Shown one piece after another: positions 1 to 10,829 of a stretch of 64,000 bases of DNA (positions are counted from its first letter, which is position 1; every line of letters begins with the position of its first letter). Made by a program: the position numbers and the translations under genes. Location: NCBI GenBank assembly GCA_002900995.3, contig CM035304.1, positions 144,877-208,876 on the forward strand, in the 5' to 3' direction. Source of the DNA: Ganoderma boninense (Eukaryota > Basidiomycota > Agaricomycetes > Polyporales > Polyporaceae). Under the pieces are notes generated by a model, which saw only the letters and a list, made by a program, of their open reading frames with translations, ran no database searches and was not told the origin of the DNA.

Positions 1-629
1 AGCGTGTAGAACCGGAGCACGTCCTCGTCGTCCCCCAGATCCTTGCGAGAAATGGACTGTGCGAACGTCTGAGCGAGCTTGAAGAGGTGGCGGAGCTCGT
101 CCGTGAGCTCCTCCCTCAGCCGCTTCTCCTCTTCCATCTGCTCCCGCCCCCATTTCCGGGGCTCGTGCACTTCGATCAAGCGGTCCCAGGCACCTGAACC
201 CCGACTCATGGCACAGTGGCGCATGGTCGGGTAGCAGAGGCTGTGGATAGACAGGACGAAGCGCCTCTCGGCCTCGGTGAACGCATCCTCAGGACCGCGC
301 GGCACGCCCTCGGTGTAGTCCTTGCACATAGCTGAGAATAGCGAAAGCCATCCCTTCACGTTATCGTGGAATCCATCTGGGATTGATGGAGAAGGGCAGA
401 TGTAGAGGGTCGTTTGCCCCGGCTGGTGAGTTTGTGCAGTGGCGGCCACTGTGTCGCATCCGGGGTGGTGCGCGAGCACGGCCACGAAGGAGTCGAGAAG
501 ACTGAGGCCACGAGTGCGGCTTTGGGCTTGTCCAATATATGCATGGGCATAGAAGGCCTCGAAGAGATGCTGGTGAACGTGAGGAAGCAACGCTGCGATA
601 AGGGTATCGATGTCAGCCGAGGATGTCAT
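1..629 (-). CDS. F-family paralogue F1, N-terminal half, runs off the window start
   Basis: This is the N-terminal exon of a hypothetical protein, the first of six family members in the window (F1-F6). The start is the ATG read from 629 (MTSSADIDTL...), and the frame stays open to base 1, so the 3' part lies outside. Family landmarks are visible: the SSADIDTLIAAL start, LLDSF followed by HHPGCD near residue 55, LYICPSPSIP near residue 85, CYPTMRHCAMSRG and GDDEDVLRFY near the window edge. These match F2, F4 and F5 in the same order. The family has no function assigned here from this half alone. The C-terminal half of other members carries a deaminase-like zinc signature. No frameshift is seen in the part present. 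Confidence 0.7.
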   Translation of the reverse strand, partial: MTSSADIDTLIAALLPHVHQHLFEAFYAHAYIGQAQSRTRGLSLLDSFVAVLAHHPGCDTVAATAQTHQPGQTTLYICPSPSIPDGFHDNVKGWLSLFSAMCKDYTEGVPRGPEDAFTEAERRFVLSIHSLCYPTMRHCAMSRGSGAWDRLIEVHEPRKWGREQMEEEKRLREELTDELRHLFKLAQTFAQSISRKDLGDDEDVLRFYT

Positions 630-1115
630 GCTGAACAGGGGACGAGCTTGAAGATGGTTCGAGTGAAGACGGGGCGGACAACTTTACACAGGGCCCGTAC
701 TACTTTCCTCAGGCGTTGCGTCTTTCGAAAAAATTGGGAGATGGCGGAACGATAGGGATAGGAGCACTCTAGGAGAGTGCTCACGGAGACTGTCATCGAT
801 ATCAGCGCGCAATCTGCGAGTCATACTAGACCGTACCCACGCCACGAGTTCAATCGTTCTGTTCTCTGACTTGGTCATGGGTGACTCGAGCAGATCCACA
901 CTGGCGCTGCGTTCCGATAGAACGCCAGACGCATGAGCCCATACACAACTGAGCGCGCCAGCGATTCTCCTTTGAGCTGCCTTCCAGTCGACCCATGACG
1001 AGCAGACTCACCGGGCCGAAGGTCCATCAGGCGTACATCTCCCTCCCCAAGAATACGAGCACCACTGAGGAGACACCAGGTCAGGCCAAGAATCTTGAAC
1101 GGCCAAGCGATCCAA
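630..1115. other. intergenic, nothing recognised
   Basis: This stretch upstream of F1 shows no gene I can support. The open frames across it are fragments that continue into the adjacent small element. Confidence 0.5.
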
Positions 1116-1461
1116 GGAGTAGTCAAAAATGTGGATGCTGTCCTCGCTTCGACAGGCGATTCTGCGTCGCTTAGCGAACACCAAAGCGTCCCGAGAATCG
1201 AATGAGGGTCTGAACCACCCCAGGTCCCCAAGTTGATTCTGGAGTCGATTCGGAGAGGCGATTCTGTCTTGATGCATCCATAGCGCCCGTTGATGGAGGG
1301 GGCGATACGCCGTACGGGCGACGAGAGGCGAAGCGAGTGGGGGCGAAGCGGCTTCGGGGGTGCGGTGCTACTCCAGAGTAGAATCGTCGCTCCGCCCTCC
1401 TCGAAGCAACTTCCGAAGCGACTTTCCGAAGCGACCACCGAAGCTGCATCTTTGACTATCC
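1116..1461 (-). repeat. MITE-like element, family 2, copy A
   Basis: This 346-bp element is bounded by imperfect inverted ends. The left end reads GGAGTAGTCAAAAATG and the right end, reverse-complemented, reads GGATAGTCAAAGATGC. It is flanked by the trinucleotide CAA on both sides (1113-1115 and 1462-1464), which looks like a 3-bp target duplication. Read on the minus strand it is homologous over most of its length to 51023-51316, including the shared tract around CTCCATCAACG and ATGGATGCATCAAGAC. Open frames across it (such as 875-1438 minus) are by-products of its composition and not genes. Confidence 0.75.
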
Positions 1462-2402
1462 CAAAATTTTGTTGTATCAGCCCTGCCCGAGTCGAAACTC
1501 ACGCACGTAGTACCTCGACGTACCTTGTCTGTCTAGTCCCACACAGTGACGTCAACACATGTCTACCTCTTATGACACAAACTGTCTCGAAGTCCCTCTG
1601 ATGATTCACGGCCGCCGCTTCTAGCGATAGCGCATAAGCCTCTGAGAGGTCCCCACCATCTCGTGCGCCTGAACGCTCGCATCGTGCAGCAGAACACCCT
1701 CAGCACTGGAACGAGGGGACGAGGGCCTTGAGAATGAATGCCTCGAGGTGGGGGCTTGTTGCATGGTCTGGCATAGGACTCACATTGCATCCACTCTGCG
1801 CCTCGTCACCCGCAGGGATTCGAATTCGCATAAATCTGATCTCACCGAGTCCCTTCCAGGATTAGAAGCACTTTGAGTGAGTCAAGATGTCCAATAGCTG
1901 ACAACGGCATGGGACTCACAGGTGGTCTCTCCTGTCATGGCTCCCGGTTATGCGTGCAAATTTCCGACGAGATTTACCAGGTTGGCAGCACGGTGGCATA
2001 GAAGGAGGTTGAAGTCGAGACTATGAGGGCGAAATGAGAGAAAATCGTGATGGTGCGTAGATCTTGCAAGCAGAGCTCGGGTGGAAGAGGCCAACGTCAA
2101 GGGGCGGTTGCTCGTTCACTGGGTCGTAGGCGCTTCATCCCGGACTTGCCCGATCTTACAAACCTGCTACCCCCGCCAGAAGGACACAGTCAGACTCGAA
2201 GCACCCCACTCCCCATTCCCAACGACATCACATATCGATATATCGGGAATGTGCCTCGCGCAGAACAACCCAAGGAGTATTCGTAGGATATATTGGAGGC
2301 TTATAGTATGGTAAGCAAAGTTGAAAGCCCTCCGTGTTCCCGGAGTGACTCATCTCACGTCCTTGAGTTCACTGAACTCTGCACGGGAATTAGTACGTTT
2401 AT
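1462..2402. other. intergenic, nothing recognised
   Basis: The stretch between the element and F2 has short open frames only, with no family match, RNA gene or repeat that I recognise. Confidence 0.45.
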
Positions 2403-3885
2403 CATGGTCCAGCGACTCGTCGAGGACGACAATGCCTACTAATCCTGGTCAACAAGTCCTCACCACCAGAGACGTCGGTGAAGTAGACGGCTGAGGTCCT
2501 GCAAGGCGTGTCTCTTCCGAAAGCACCCACGGTGCCACTGAATCGAGGCGGCACCAGTCGGGATGATCGGTGCGCATCGTGAACCCCGTCTTGAGCGCTC
2601 CATTCACCGCACCAGCGTACCGCACCGACGCGAAGCATGGCACCTCCGAGCACGCGATGTACCCCTTCGCCTCTCCCACTGCGGCGCCTGCGCTCTCAGC
2701 CATGCTGTTCTCCAGTAGGTGTCGAATGAGCGCGACCTCGGGATGGACGACGACCGGACGGCCAGGTGGAGAAGACGACAGCAGTCGTTCCTGCTCGTTC
2801 CACTCGAGCCTTCGTGCTCCGCCATACAATGTCATCCCGTTCACCGCCACCAACTTTTCGAAGGCTTGGACTACGTCTTGCCATTGAATGCCGGGGACTG
2901 CTCCAAACCGTTCTGCGAGGTGCGTCTCCGTCACTGTGACGCTGAACGGCCGGCCACCCAGGGACGGATCCAGCACGACGATCGAGGACGTGTCGTCGAA
3001 CACGAGTTTCGGATTTCTGGACAGCGCGATCAGCGTCGACACTGCGTGTGGTAGACGCAAGTATCGGAGCACGCAGTCGATCCCTTCGACGTCTACACGC
3101 AGAGAAGAGGTTCAGTTCAGCTGGGGATAACACATATACGGGAAGGCAGCCGACCCGGACATACATATATACTCGTTGAAAAGTCTCACCAACGCTGCGT
3201 TGGTTTGGAACGCATTGCGAATCGTGGCACAGAGGGCATAGAATCGGAGAATATCCTCATCGTCCCCCACAGTCTCGGGAGAAACCGCCTGCACGAACGC
3301 CTGAGCGAGCTCGGAGAGGTGGCGGAGGTCGTCCGCGAGCTCCTCCCTCTGCCGCTTCTCCACCTCCGTCGGCTCCAGGCTCGCGGGTCCTAGGTCGGTC
3401 TGGGGTTTAGGTACGTCGATCAAGAGCTCCCATTCATACAACCCCCAACTCATAGCACGTGGCGCATGGCTGGATAGCACAGGCGGTGGGTGTGAAGCAC
3501 GAAGCGCTTCCTCGTCTCAGAGCCGTCCAGTGAGAACGCATCTTCCCGTGGAACATCTTCAGCATACATACTCCGCGCGCATGGCGGAGAACAGCGCCAA
3601 CCACTCCCTTGTGTTGCTGTGGAACCCGTCCTGGATAGATGGCGAGGGGCAGATGTAGAGCGATGTCCGCCCAGGCTCGGGAGCTTGGGCGATGATAGCA
3701 ACGGAGTGGCATCCGGGATAGTGTCCGAGCAGGACCGCAAACGAGTCGAGGAGTGCGAGGGCCAGGGAACGGTTCCGAGACGGTTTGAGTGAGTTGTCCG
3801 CATACAACACGTTGTTGAATAGACCCCGGCGGACGTGGGGGTGCAACGCTGCAATAAGCGCATCGATATCAGCAGGTGAAGTCAT
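2403..3885 (-). pseudogene. F-family paralogue F2, frameshifted
   Basis: The ATG is at 3885 (MTSPADIDALIAAL). Exon 1 follows the family pattern (LLDSF, YPGCHS, LYICPSPSI) until about 3567, where a 4-bp tandem duplication (GTATGTAT) breaks the frame. The pattern resumes in a second frame (EDAFSLDGSETRKRFVLHTHRLCYPAMRH) and shifts again by one base at about 3452 before AMSWGLYEWELLIDV. Exon 2, after a normal intron (donor GTATGT near 3150, acceptor near 3095), carries AVSTLIALSR, VLDPS and then HPEVALIRHL and YIACSEVPCFAS, the deaminase-like HxE and C-x-x-S positions. The C-terminus is out of frame after CRLDSVAPWVL. The 4-bp duplication is not a homopolymer slip, so this copy is probably truly broken. 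Confidence 0.7.
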
Positions 3886-4062
3886 TTTGGACAAGGAGGA
3901 TGATGCGGGCGGAAGGGATGTGGGGGAGAAACTCTACCTGGGGTGCGTATTATGTCCACCAGGCCGCATGTCCTCATATTAGAAGGCAGAAGCCCGAGGC
4001 TCGGAATTCGAGTCACCCCGGGCGGCGGGCGCTACATGTTCTACTGTGCATACATCTCGAGC

Positions 4063-4260
4063 TTAGAACCAGAGCCACTCCTGAAGCAGTAGGTCCAGGT
4101 CCACAAACAACGTCTCCTTCAGCGCATCTATTACCTCTTGCCTTGCACCGTCCGGCAGCACCCACGGCGCAACCGATGCCAGCCGGCAGGGCGATGATGG
4201 ACTGGCCCGAGGGTGACGAAAGCGACCGCTCCTGCCCATTCCACTCGAGCTCTCATCAGC
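4063..4260 (-). pseudogene. F-family remnant F3, C-terminal end only
   Basis: Only the last roughly 45 codons of an F-family gene are recognisable: RLASVAPWVLPDGARQEVID followed by ALKETLFVDLDLLLQEWL and a stop at 4063. This corresponds to the C-terminal CRLEYVEPWILPGNAPPAVV segment of F5. A fragment upstream (the reading through about 4260) resembles the WNEQERxxS segment of F2 fused directly to it, so the HxE and Cys region has been deleted. It lies just upstream of F2 in the same orientation and is best read as a tandem-array relic. Confidence 0.6.
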
Positions 4261-4365
4261 AAAAGCGCAACTTACCTGCAAAGCGATGCAGGGCGCTACG
4301 CAACCGTGCAGGCGGCTGCAGTAATTCGCAGGCTCCGCCCATGTCCGACAGGATCGTACAGTCAA

Positions 4366-4971
4366 TGGTAGGATACGGCTAGGTCCTGTAGGAGCATATC
4401 GTATACGTTTTAATTTTATAGCGCGATGTAGTCCACAAGTAGGACACGTTCAAAGCCTGCAGTACCATGCAAGGCCTCCGGCGGACGCCACCATGAACGA
4501 TAGGGCGCTACAAAGGCGCGTAGGATTTTCCTTGGATGACTACCACCACTATGTCCGACCATCGCTAAGCATCAATACTTACTCTCGCTTTTATCGACCC
4601 TCCTCCGAACCCTCTATTCAACTCATATCGAGCTATGGTAAATCAACACATCAGACAGCCATTGACCTTGCGCTCGCTGTCCCAAGTGCTCGCTTTCTCA
4701 GTCGTTCCTTGTGGGGACACCTACCCCGAGTTCCCACCCCAACTGGTCGCCGGATAACCCCAGTGAGAACCTGCGCGTTTCCCTTCGAACTAGAATGATC
4801 CATATTGATCTGGGGAGATCTCCGGTAATCTGGAGGAACCTAGGACAGTCATCGGCGTCAAAATGAGGTTGCCAGTTGACTTTCCCCTCCTGCCAACGAC
4901 GTCGATCTTGCGTCGATCCTCTCCCTGTGGCAAGGCAGCTGGGTTATCGCGGTCAGTTACCACTTTTCAGG
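4366..4971. other. intergenic, nothing recognised
   Basis: This is the stretch between the F3 relic and the transposon. A short motif around TGTAGGAGCAT at about 4388 recurs near 12110 next to truncated F4, which hints at a shared breakpoint sequence, but it is too short to call a repeat. Confidence 0.35.
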
Positions 4972-5024
4972 CGATCGGCATACACTGACTTCAGTCAAGC
5001 CGATCGGCATACGCTGACTTCAGT
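4972..5024 (+). repeat. two direct 24-bp repeats upstream of the transposase
   Basis: The unit CGATCGGCATACRCTGACTT plus CAGT occurs at 4972-4995 and again at 5001-5024, with one mismatch. Short repeated units just outside a transposase gene are typical subterminal binding sites in CACTA elements, so I infer this is the 5' subterminal region. I did not find convincing CACTA-type terminal inverted repeats. Confidence 0.55.
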
Positions 5025-5204
5025 TACAGGCTGCGCCCATAGCCTCCGCTGTCCCGTTCTCAATGTCCCGTTGTCCCGAGCTTTCATCTAGGTTGTCAGA
5101 AGGAATTATTTGCAGCGGTGTATATAGACAGAGCCCAATGTATGTGTTTTCCTCACCAGCCTCTTGTGTGCTGCGTCCCCTCCTCGACGCGATCGCCCTT
5201 CGCC

Positions 5205-8200
5205 ATGCAACCTGGTTTACCGCGACCCCCACCTCCCCCGGGACAGCCGCCTCAGCGGCCTCCTGGCGACAACTCCCAAGGGGCTTACTTCTGCAACTGC
5301 CTCAGGTACTGCAAGGGACGACCCACTCGACTGGACTTCCGCACATACGCCCGGCACGAGCCGTTCCGCACGACACCACAAGAGGTCCTGGCCGCCCGTT
5401 CGACTGACCAACCGCGCGCCGTTGGCTTGGTACGTGCTGAAGCATCTTTTCATATTTTTCATTGGCTCAAGTACTCCTCAACCAGGCCCCCATTGGAGCG
5501 CGCCCGTCGACCAACGCCAATCAAATTCCTCGCACCAATATGTTGATGCAGGTATGCTCGAAATTGCGCTATGTACCCTCGGCTGCTAATCTTGTGGTGA
5601 AACAGGGCCCTTTGTCCACGGCATCTCTCTCTGTGTTGCGCGCGCCTTCGCAGCTGCCTGTCTCCTCTGCTCGCGGGCCCTCCATGGCGCTCTCTAGAAG
5701 TTCTAGTGCACTGCCGCAGCCATCCCGCGCACCAACACGTCCCTCTCCTGCTCCGTCCTCCTCGTCTTCACGCTCGGCCCTTCCTATCCATGCCGTATCG
5801 CGTGCGCCATCGCAGCCTCCTCAGGTGTCCCATGCAACGTCGCGCAGACCATCTGCCCCTCCTTCGCCACACCGCGGTGTATCGCGTGCGCCATCTCAGC
5901 CTCCCCCAGAGCCCCGCCCTGACGTTTCTCCGATGTCGCGCGCTGTGTCGCGTGCCCCGTCTCAGCCTCCCCCAGGGCTTCGCCCCGAGCCTCGCCCCAA
6001 CACTCCTCCGGGTCCCACCGGTGGTGCGGCAGCGGATGAGGATACTGGCAATGCAGATCCCGAAGAGGGATACACGGAGGACCTTGGAGTCCCTGCAGTC
6101 GCACGCCGCAGCGAGGTCCGGAATGCGCAGCAGTTTGTCGCACTGCTGAAAGACGCAGTGTTAGCTGCTACACCGCTCGGCTCAGCGACTATTGAGCGGT
6201 TGTTGTCCCACCCTCGTACCGCTCTCCCAGACATCTCTCCATTTGACCGGGTTGGCATCCGGATGTTCCTTGCGCGGGGCGATGCATCGGAGGCCAACTA
6301 TGAGGACAATCGCGCGGCATTCCTGGAGCTCCACCCCGAAGATCGCATCCCCTCATACGAGGAGATCAAGAAGGTGGTTGCGGACGTAACCGGGATCGAC
6401 ACCATTCGAACCAACATGTGCGTCAATACCTGCGTGGCCTTCACCGGTCCCTTTGCCAATGCCCATGCTTGTCCTGAGTGCTCAGAGCCTCGGTACGATC
6501 AGTGGCAGGAGCTTCGAGACAGGCTTGTTCCTCGTCGTACGTTCTGTACCTTCCCGCTGGGCCCACAACTCCAGACGCTGTTTGCCTCCCCGACTACTGC
6601 TGAGCTCATGGGTCACCGTGTTCACGAGACGAGGCGAATCCTGGACGAATGGGAGGAAGGCCGCGCGAGCCACCAGTTAGGGACGACATCTACTATGGCA
6701 GCGACTATCTCGACCTTGTACAGGAGGGGACAATTCAAGACGACGATACAGTTCTCATGTTTTCCCTTGACGGTGCGCAGTTGTATCAGTCCAAAGCATC
6801 GGACTGTTGGTTTTACATTTGGGTAGTTTTCGATCTTCCACCCACTTGTCGTTACAAGAAGCAGTACGTGCTCCCCGGCGCGGTCATCGGTGGGCCGAGG
6901 AAACCCCGCAACGTCGACTCGTTCCTGTTCCCTGGCCTTGCGCACCTCTCGGCGCTGCAACGGGATGGGTTCCGAGTCTGGAACGCTGCGCCCACGCGCC
7001 GCACTATCGTCAATTCAAGTCCCTTCCTGTACTTGGCGACAGCCGACTCTCCTGCGATGGCGTACCTGAACGGACTTGTCGGACACAACGGTGCACATGG
7101 ATGCCGGTTGTTCTGTGGTCACCGTGGCCGAAACAAACCCCGGAAGCCGACATACTATCCGGCACTCCTCTCTCCGATAGGATCCGGTGATCCTGACATC
7201 TCCTTGCGGCCCCATCCCGTCCCGCCCGATCGTCCGCCCAACGAGGAGGAGGAGACCATAAGCCAACGGTATGCCAGAAAGCTGCGCTCTCTTACGTCGG
7301 CGGCCTCGGACGTTGACTATGCCCGTGTTCGCTTGGACACGGGAATTGCGAAGCCGAGCATCTTCAGTGGTCTACCGCGTTTTCAAGCTTTACCGCGTGG
7401 CTTCGCCCTCGACTTCATGCATCTGATATCCTTGAATTTGACAGATCTGATCATCTCGCTCCTGCGCGGCTCACTGGTCTGTGAGGCCCCAGATGACAAG
7501 TCGACGTGGACCTGGGCCATCTTCATGAACAAGACGACCTGGCAGGCACATGGCAGGCTCGTTGCGGCCGCGACCCGTTTTCTCCCTGGCTCGTTTGATA
7601 GACCACCCCGGAATCCCGCGGAGAAGATCTCGAGTGGGTACAAGGCATGGGAGTATCTTTTGTATGTCTACAGTTTGCTCCCGGGTTTTCTTCGCGCGAT
7701 ACAGGCCCCGGTGTATTATCAACACTTTTGCAAACTCGTCCTCGCTGTTCGCATCATCATCCAGCGATCCATTCCAGGTCCTGAGCGCCCCACTGCCTAT
7801 GATAGTATCCTCCAGTACCTTGAGGAATATGAGCATCTCTACTACCAGCGACGTGTCGAACGATTACACTTCGTACGACCCAGCTTACACACCCTCTCTC
7901 ACACTGTCTCCGAAATCGAAACGACCGGACCGGGACGGTCTACAGCCAGTGGACCCTCGAGAACTACATCGGCAACATTACCCGCGAAATCAAGCAGCAT
8001 GTCACCCCCTACGCCAATGTCTCGGAGCGGGCACTGCGACGGTGCCAGATCAATGCCTTGAAGTCAATGTATCCGGAGTTCGGGGACGACCCAGCTCTTC
8101 CCGCCAGCGCTATTGACCTCGGTGGCGATTATGTCCTCCTCCGTCCTGCCGATAGGTACGCATACAAACTCCCAACTGCACAATCAACCCTCCTCGATGC

Positions 8201-8780
8201 ATACGTCGCGAGCCTCTCGAACACCGGTGTACGGAGTTGGGAGGCGCGGGTCTACCGCTGGGGTCGCCTTCGCCTCCCTACCGGCCAGATTGCACGGACA
8301 TTGTGGAAGGAGGGTGTACTCGAGCAGCGTGGCAAACAACCACGACGCGCTCGAATGGTCAAGGTAAATACTCTATAATTTTCCCTCATTTATAGCTAGT
8401 GACCAAACCTGGACTAGTTGAACCAGAACCGCTTCGCCGAGGTGCAGTTCTTCTTCAGACTGCAGATCGGCCAGCGCACGCACACGCTTGCCATGGTGTC
8501 CGTTTTCTCACCACCGGACGCAAGGATCCTCAAGGAGTCCATATACACTGTGTTGGCGTGTACATATGGGGGCGCGGACGCCTACGAGGTGATCCCGGTT
8601 ACAGATATCAAAGCCGTTGTAGCCATGGTTCCTCTTCCTTTGACTCACGCGGAGGAAGCACATGCGGCGGACTTTGCTGATCGGTTTTTTGTGGTCGAGA
8701 AGCCTGGCTTGGAGATCGCCTATATGGGTGGTACAATGGAATCAATGGAGGACAGCGACGACGATATTGATTTAGACTAG
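5205..8780 (+). CDS. tnp2-family (Transposase_21) transposase, frameshifted
   Basis: The predicted product is a DDE-type transposase of the tnp2/CACTA group. The ATG at 5205 starts a Pro-rich leader followed by a Cys/His cluster (FCNCLRYCKG...YARH), as in basidiomycete tnp2 proteins. Introns at about 5429-5471 and 5551-5605 follow, then a disordered region with three copies of SRAPSQPP. Core blocks are CVNTCVAFTGP, CPECSEPRYD, MFSLDGAQLYQSK, WVVFDLPP, NVDSFLFPGLAHL, GHNGAHGCRLFC and FALDFMHLISLN. The C-terminal part (GTVYSQWTLENYIGNITREI, RRCQINALKSMYPEF) and a last exon ending at 8780 complete it. The frame breaks near 6660 (between ILDEWEEG and VRDDIYYGSDYL) and near 7925. No intron fits either break. 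The family call is firm, function is unlikely. Confidence 0.8.
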
Positions 8781-8991
8781 TTCCCATGTACACAGGTGCT
8801 ACAAATACACGTCTGAATGTTTTTCCTGTCTTTCGTTCTTGCTTAGAACTCGCGCTCCGTCTCCGAACCCGGCTCCGACTTGCACCCCGTGCGCGCTTTC
8901 TTGGATGGGGCGGGGTTCTTGATCGGGCTTGCCTATTTGCATAAAAGACAACGCAATATAAGTATATGCACAATCAGAATGGGCAGCGCAG

Positions 8992-9828
8992 TCAAGGGCT
9001 AGCCACCAGCCACAGGGATAGGGTTGCACGGACATGAATAGAGTAAAAGCAACGTACCGCGTGCGTTCGAATCAACCCAATGTTATTCTCCTTGCCCTTC
9101 GAGCCCAGCGCAAGTCCAGGAATGGACCTCTCAGCAGAGGCAAGCAGCCCGCCAGGCAGCACGTTGGATGAGGTGCCCTTGATGGTCCCTTGAGGTTCGC
9201 CGCCGAAGATCTTCAACGGGGCTTGCTTCCGGCGGACGCCAGTGAGAGGCGTAAGTGGCCCTCCAGTGGGACTGGCATGCTGGGCTCCAAGAGTGCCTGC
9301 AAGGCGCTCCCGTAAGAGCTCAGTGAGTGGGTCCACCAGTGGTGTAACCAGGAGGGGTACCAGGGCGTCGACAAGAGGAGGGTTTGCTCCATCCAGCGTG
9401 GTCTGCGAGGTGGTGAGGGTCCGAACCAGCTGCTCTCCTAGGTTGAAAAGGAGCCTCTGGTCCGCGACAACAGCAGGCAGAAGAGCGCGCAATAGAGGAG
9501 CCTCAAGGCGCGTGGCGAGCGAATGTGTGAGAGCATCATCGAGAGGCTGGATTCGGGGTTCGACTGAGTCCAAGATGGTACCGAAAGCTCTATCGAGGGG
9601 CTGCAGTCCATTGACCAGGAGTTCGTGACGCAGGTCGATGTACTCGTCGAAAGTGGGCTGGGCCGCGCTCTGTGGGAGGGAGCAAGCGAGACGGGCAGAC
9701 ACTATTGCAAGCTGGAGTAGACCCGTCGCAAGAACAGTGCGGGAATCGCCAGCAGCCCTGTCGCCTAGCTGCCGGAAGACCATGCTGCCATGGAGAAGAT
9801 CGTCCGGATTGTACTGTGAGCTAGACAT
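8992..9828 (-). CDS. hypothetical protein next to the transposon
   Basis: An open frame from the ATG at 9828 (MSSSQYNPDDLLHG) runs to a stop at 8992, about 278 codons. I do not recognise the family. The sequence is rich in Leu, Ala and Pro, with pseudo-repeated PLVDALVPLLVTPLVDPLTE and no clear signal peptide or membrane segment. A Gly/Lys-rich stretch (GSKGKENN) near residue 260 precedes a tail that may be unspliced intron. It is divergent to the gene starting at 10033, with about 200 bp between the two starts, and follows the transposase. It could be a transposon-associated gene or an ordinary lineage-specific gene. Confidence 0.4.
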   Translation of the reverse strand: MSSSQYNPDDLLHGSMVFRQLGDRAAGDSRTVLATGLLQLAIVSARLACSLPQSAAQPTFDEYIDLRHELLVNGLQPLDRAFGTILDSVEPRIQPLDDALTHSLATRLEAPLLRALLPAVVADQRLLFNLGEQLVRTLTTSQTTLDGANPPLVDALVPLLVTPLVDPLTELLRERLAGTLGAQHASPTGGPLTPLTGVRRKQAPLKIFGGEPQGTIKGTSSNVLPGGLLASAERSIPGLALGSKGKENNIGLIRTHAVRCFYSIHVRATLSLWLVASP

Positions 9829-10032
9829 TTGAGGCAGATGGAGGGACGTGGTCGACACTCGAGACAGACTATAGTGCGGATTGGCCTCGGCTAATATCAC
9901 CTGCCAGCACCATCCCATCACATGACGTATCGCGTCGCGCTGCGATACTATCATATCGCTGGCTCGTTCTCTCGCATACTCCCCATACTCCCACATCCTG
10001 CCACGAATCCGACAGCATTCCCTGCTCTCATA

Positions 10033-10729
10033 ATGCAGTTCCCTGGTTCTCGCAACTTGCCTTTTCTCTCTCCTTTGCAGAGTTTCTCGACTCTTTCCTC
10101 TTCGGCTAGTAATTCACCTGCGTCGATGTTTCTCAGTTCTCCATTTCAAGAAAACATCAAAACCCCACTCAATCCGGCCAATCCAGTTCCTTTTTCTCAA
10201 CTTGTATCCCAAAATCTGCAGGCTCCTCCAAACCACTCGGGGCAGCTTGCTAGGATGGCGATCGGTTTGACTCCGTCATTCCCATCGCAGTCTGTAAACA
10301 TAGTGAGTGCCGGCAGATCACCATTTACAACCCCCTCAGACCGCGCCCAGGATTCCTCCCCAGATACCTCGTGGCCAGTGCCACATTCTTGGGAAGAGGC
10401 CTATCGCGAAATGGCCACTAGATTTGAGGAGCTCCAAAGGGCTCACAGTGCCGTCTTGTAAGCCCATCCATTGCTTATTCATGCGGCTGTCCTAACACCT
10501 TATTACTAGATTACATATTCAGAATGCTATCCCGTACGTACACGGTACCACCGGAAAAGAAGTACATGTACCTGCTCACAAGGTTGTCATACAGTGCGAA
10601 CGGCGGACTTCCTGCAGTCGGTGCATTTCCTCCCGGTATGGGAAATGCTCTCGGTATGCCCCAATCTATGTGATCTGCGCCTTGCCATATCCGTAAAATT
10701 TGCACAGGTTTCATTCCGACACCACCGGG
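10033..10729 (+). CDS. hypothetical protein, truncated by assembly gap
   Basis: The ATG at 10033 opens a Ser/Pro-rich, probably disordered sequence (MQFPGSRNLPFLSPLQ) that ends in a helical segment (WEEAYREMATRFEELQRAHS). A plausible donor GTAAGC follows GTCTT at 10457, with branch-like CCTAAC and an acceptor TTACTAG at 10509. The next exon reads into a GTACGT donor and the model then enters the run of N. Its true end is therefore unknown. It is divergently arranged with the gene ending at 9828. I do not recognise the family. Confidence 0.35.
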
Positions 10730-10829
10730 NNNNNNNNNNNNNNNNNNNNNNNNNNNNNNNNNNNNNNNNNNNNNNNNNNNNNNNNNNNNNNNNNNNNNNN
10801 NNNNNNNNNNNNNNNNNNNNNNNNNNNNN
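10730..10829. other. assembly gap of 100 N
   Basis: Exactly 100 unknown bases, the conventional size for a gap of unknown length. Sequence to either side may not be truly 100 bp apart. Confidence 0.99.

Larger units (their letters stand above)
4972..8780 (+). mobile_element. decayed CACTA-type (tnp2) DNA transposon, boundaries uncertain
   Basis: The element is defined by the tnp2 transposase gene at 5205-8780 and the direct repeats just upstream. Neither terminal inverted repeats nor a target duplication could be fixed. The divergent gene pair at 8992-9828 and 10033 onward follows immediately and may be cargo or accessory genes, but this is not shown. At least two frameshifts in the transposase mean the copy is unlikely to be autonomous. 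Confidence 0.6.

Noticed and set aside
875..1438. A 187-codon open frame on the minus strand
   Set aside because: It runs through the family 2 element and its flank. The matching copy at 51023-51316 does not keep the same protein.
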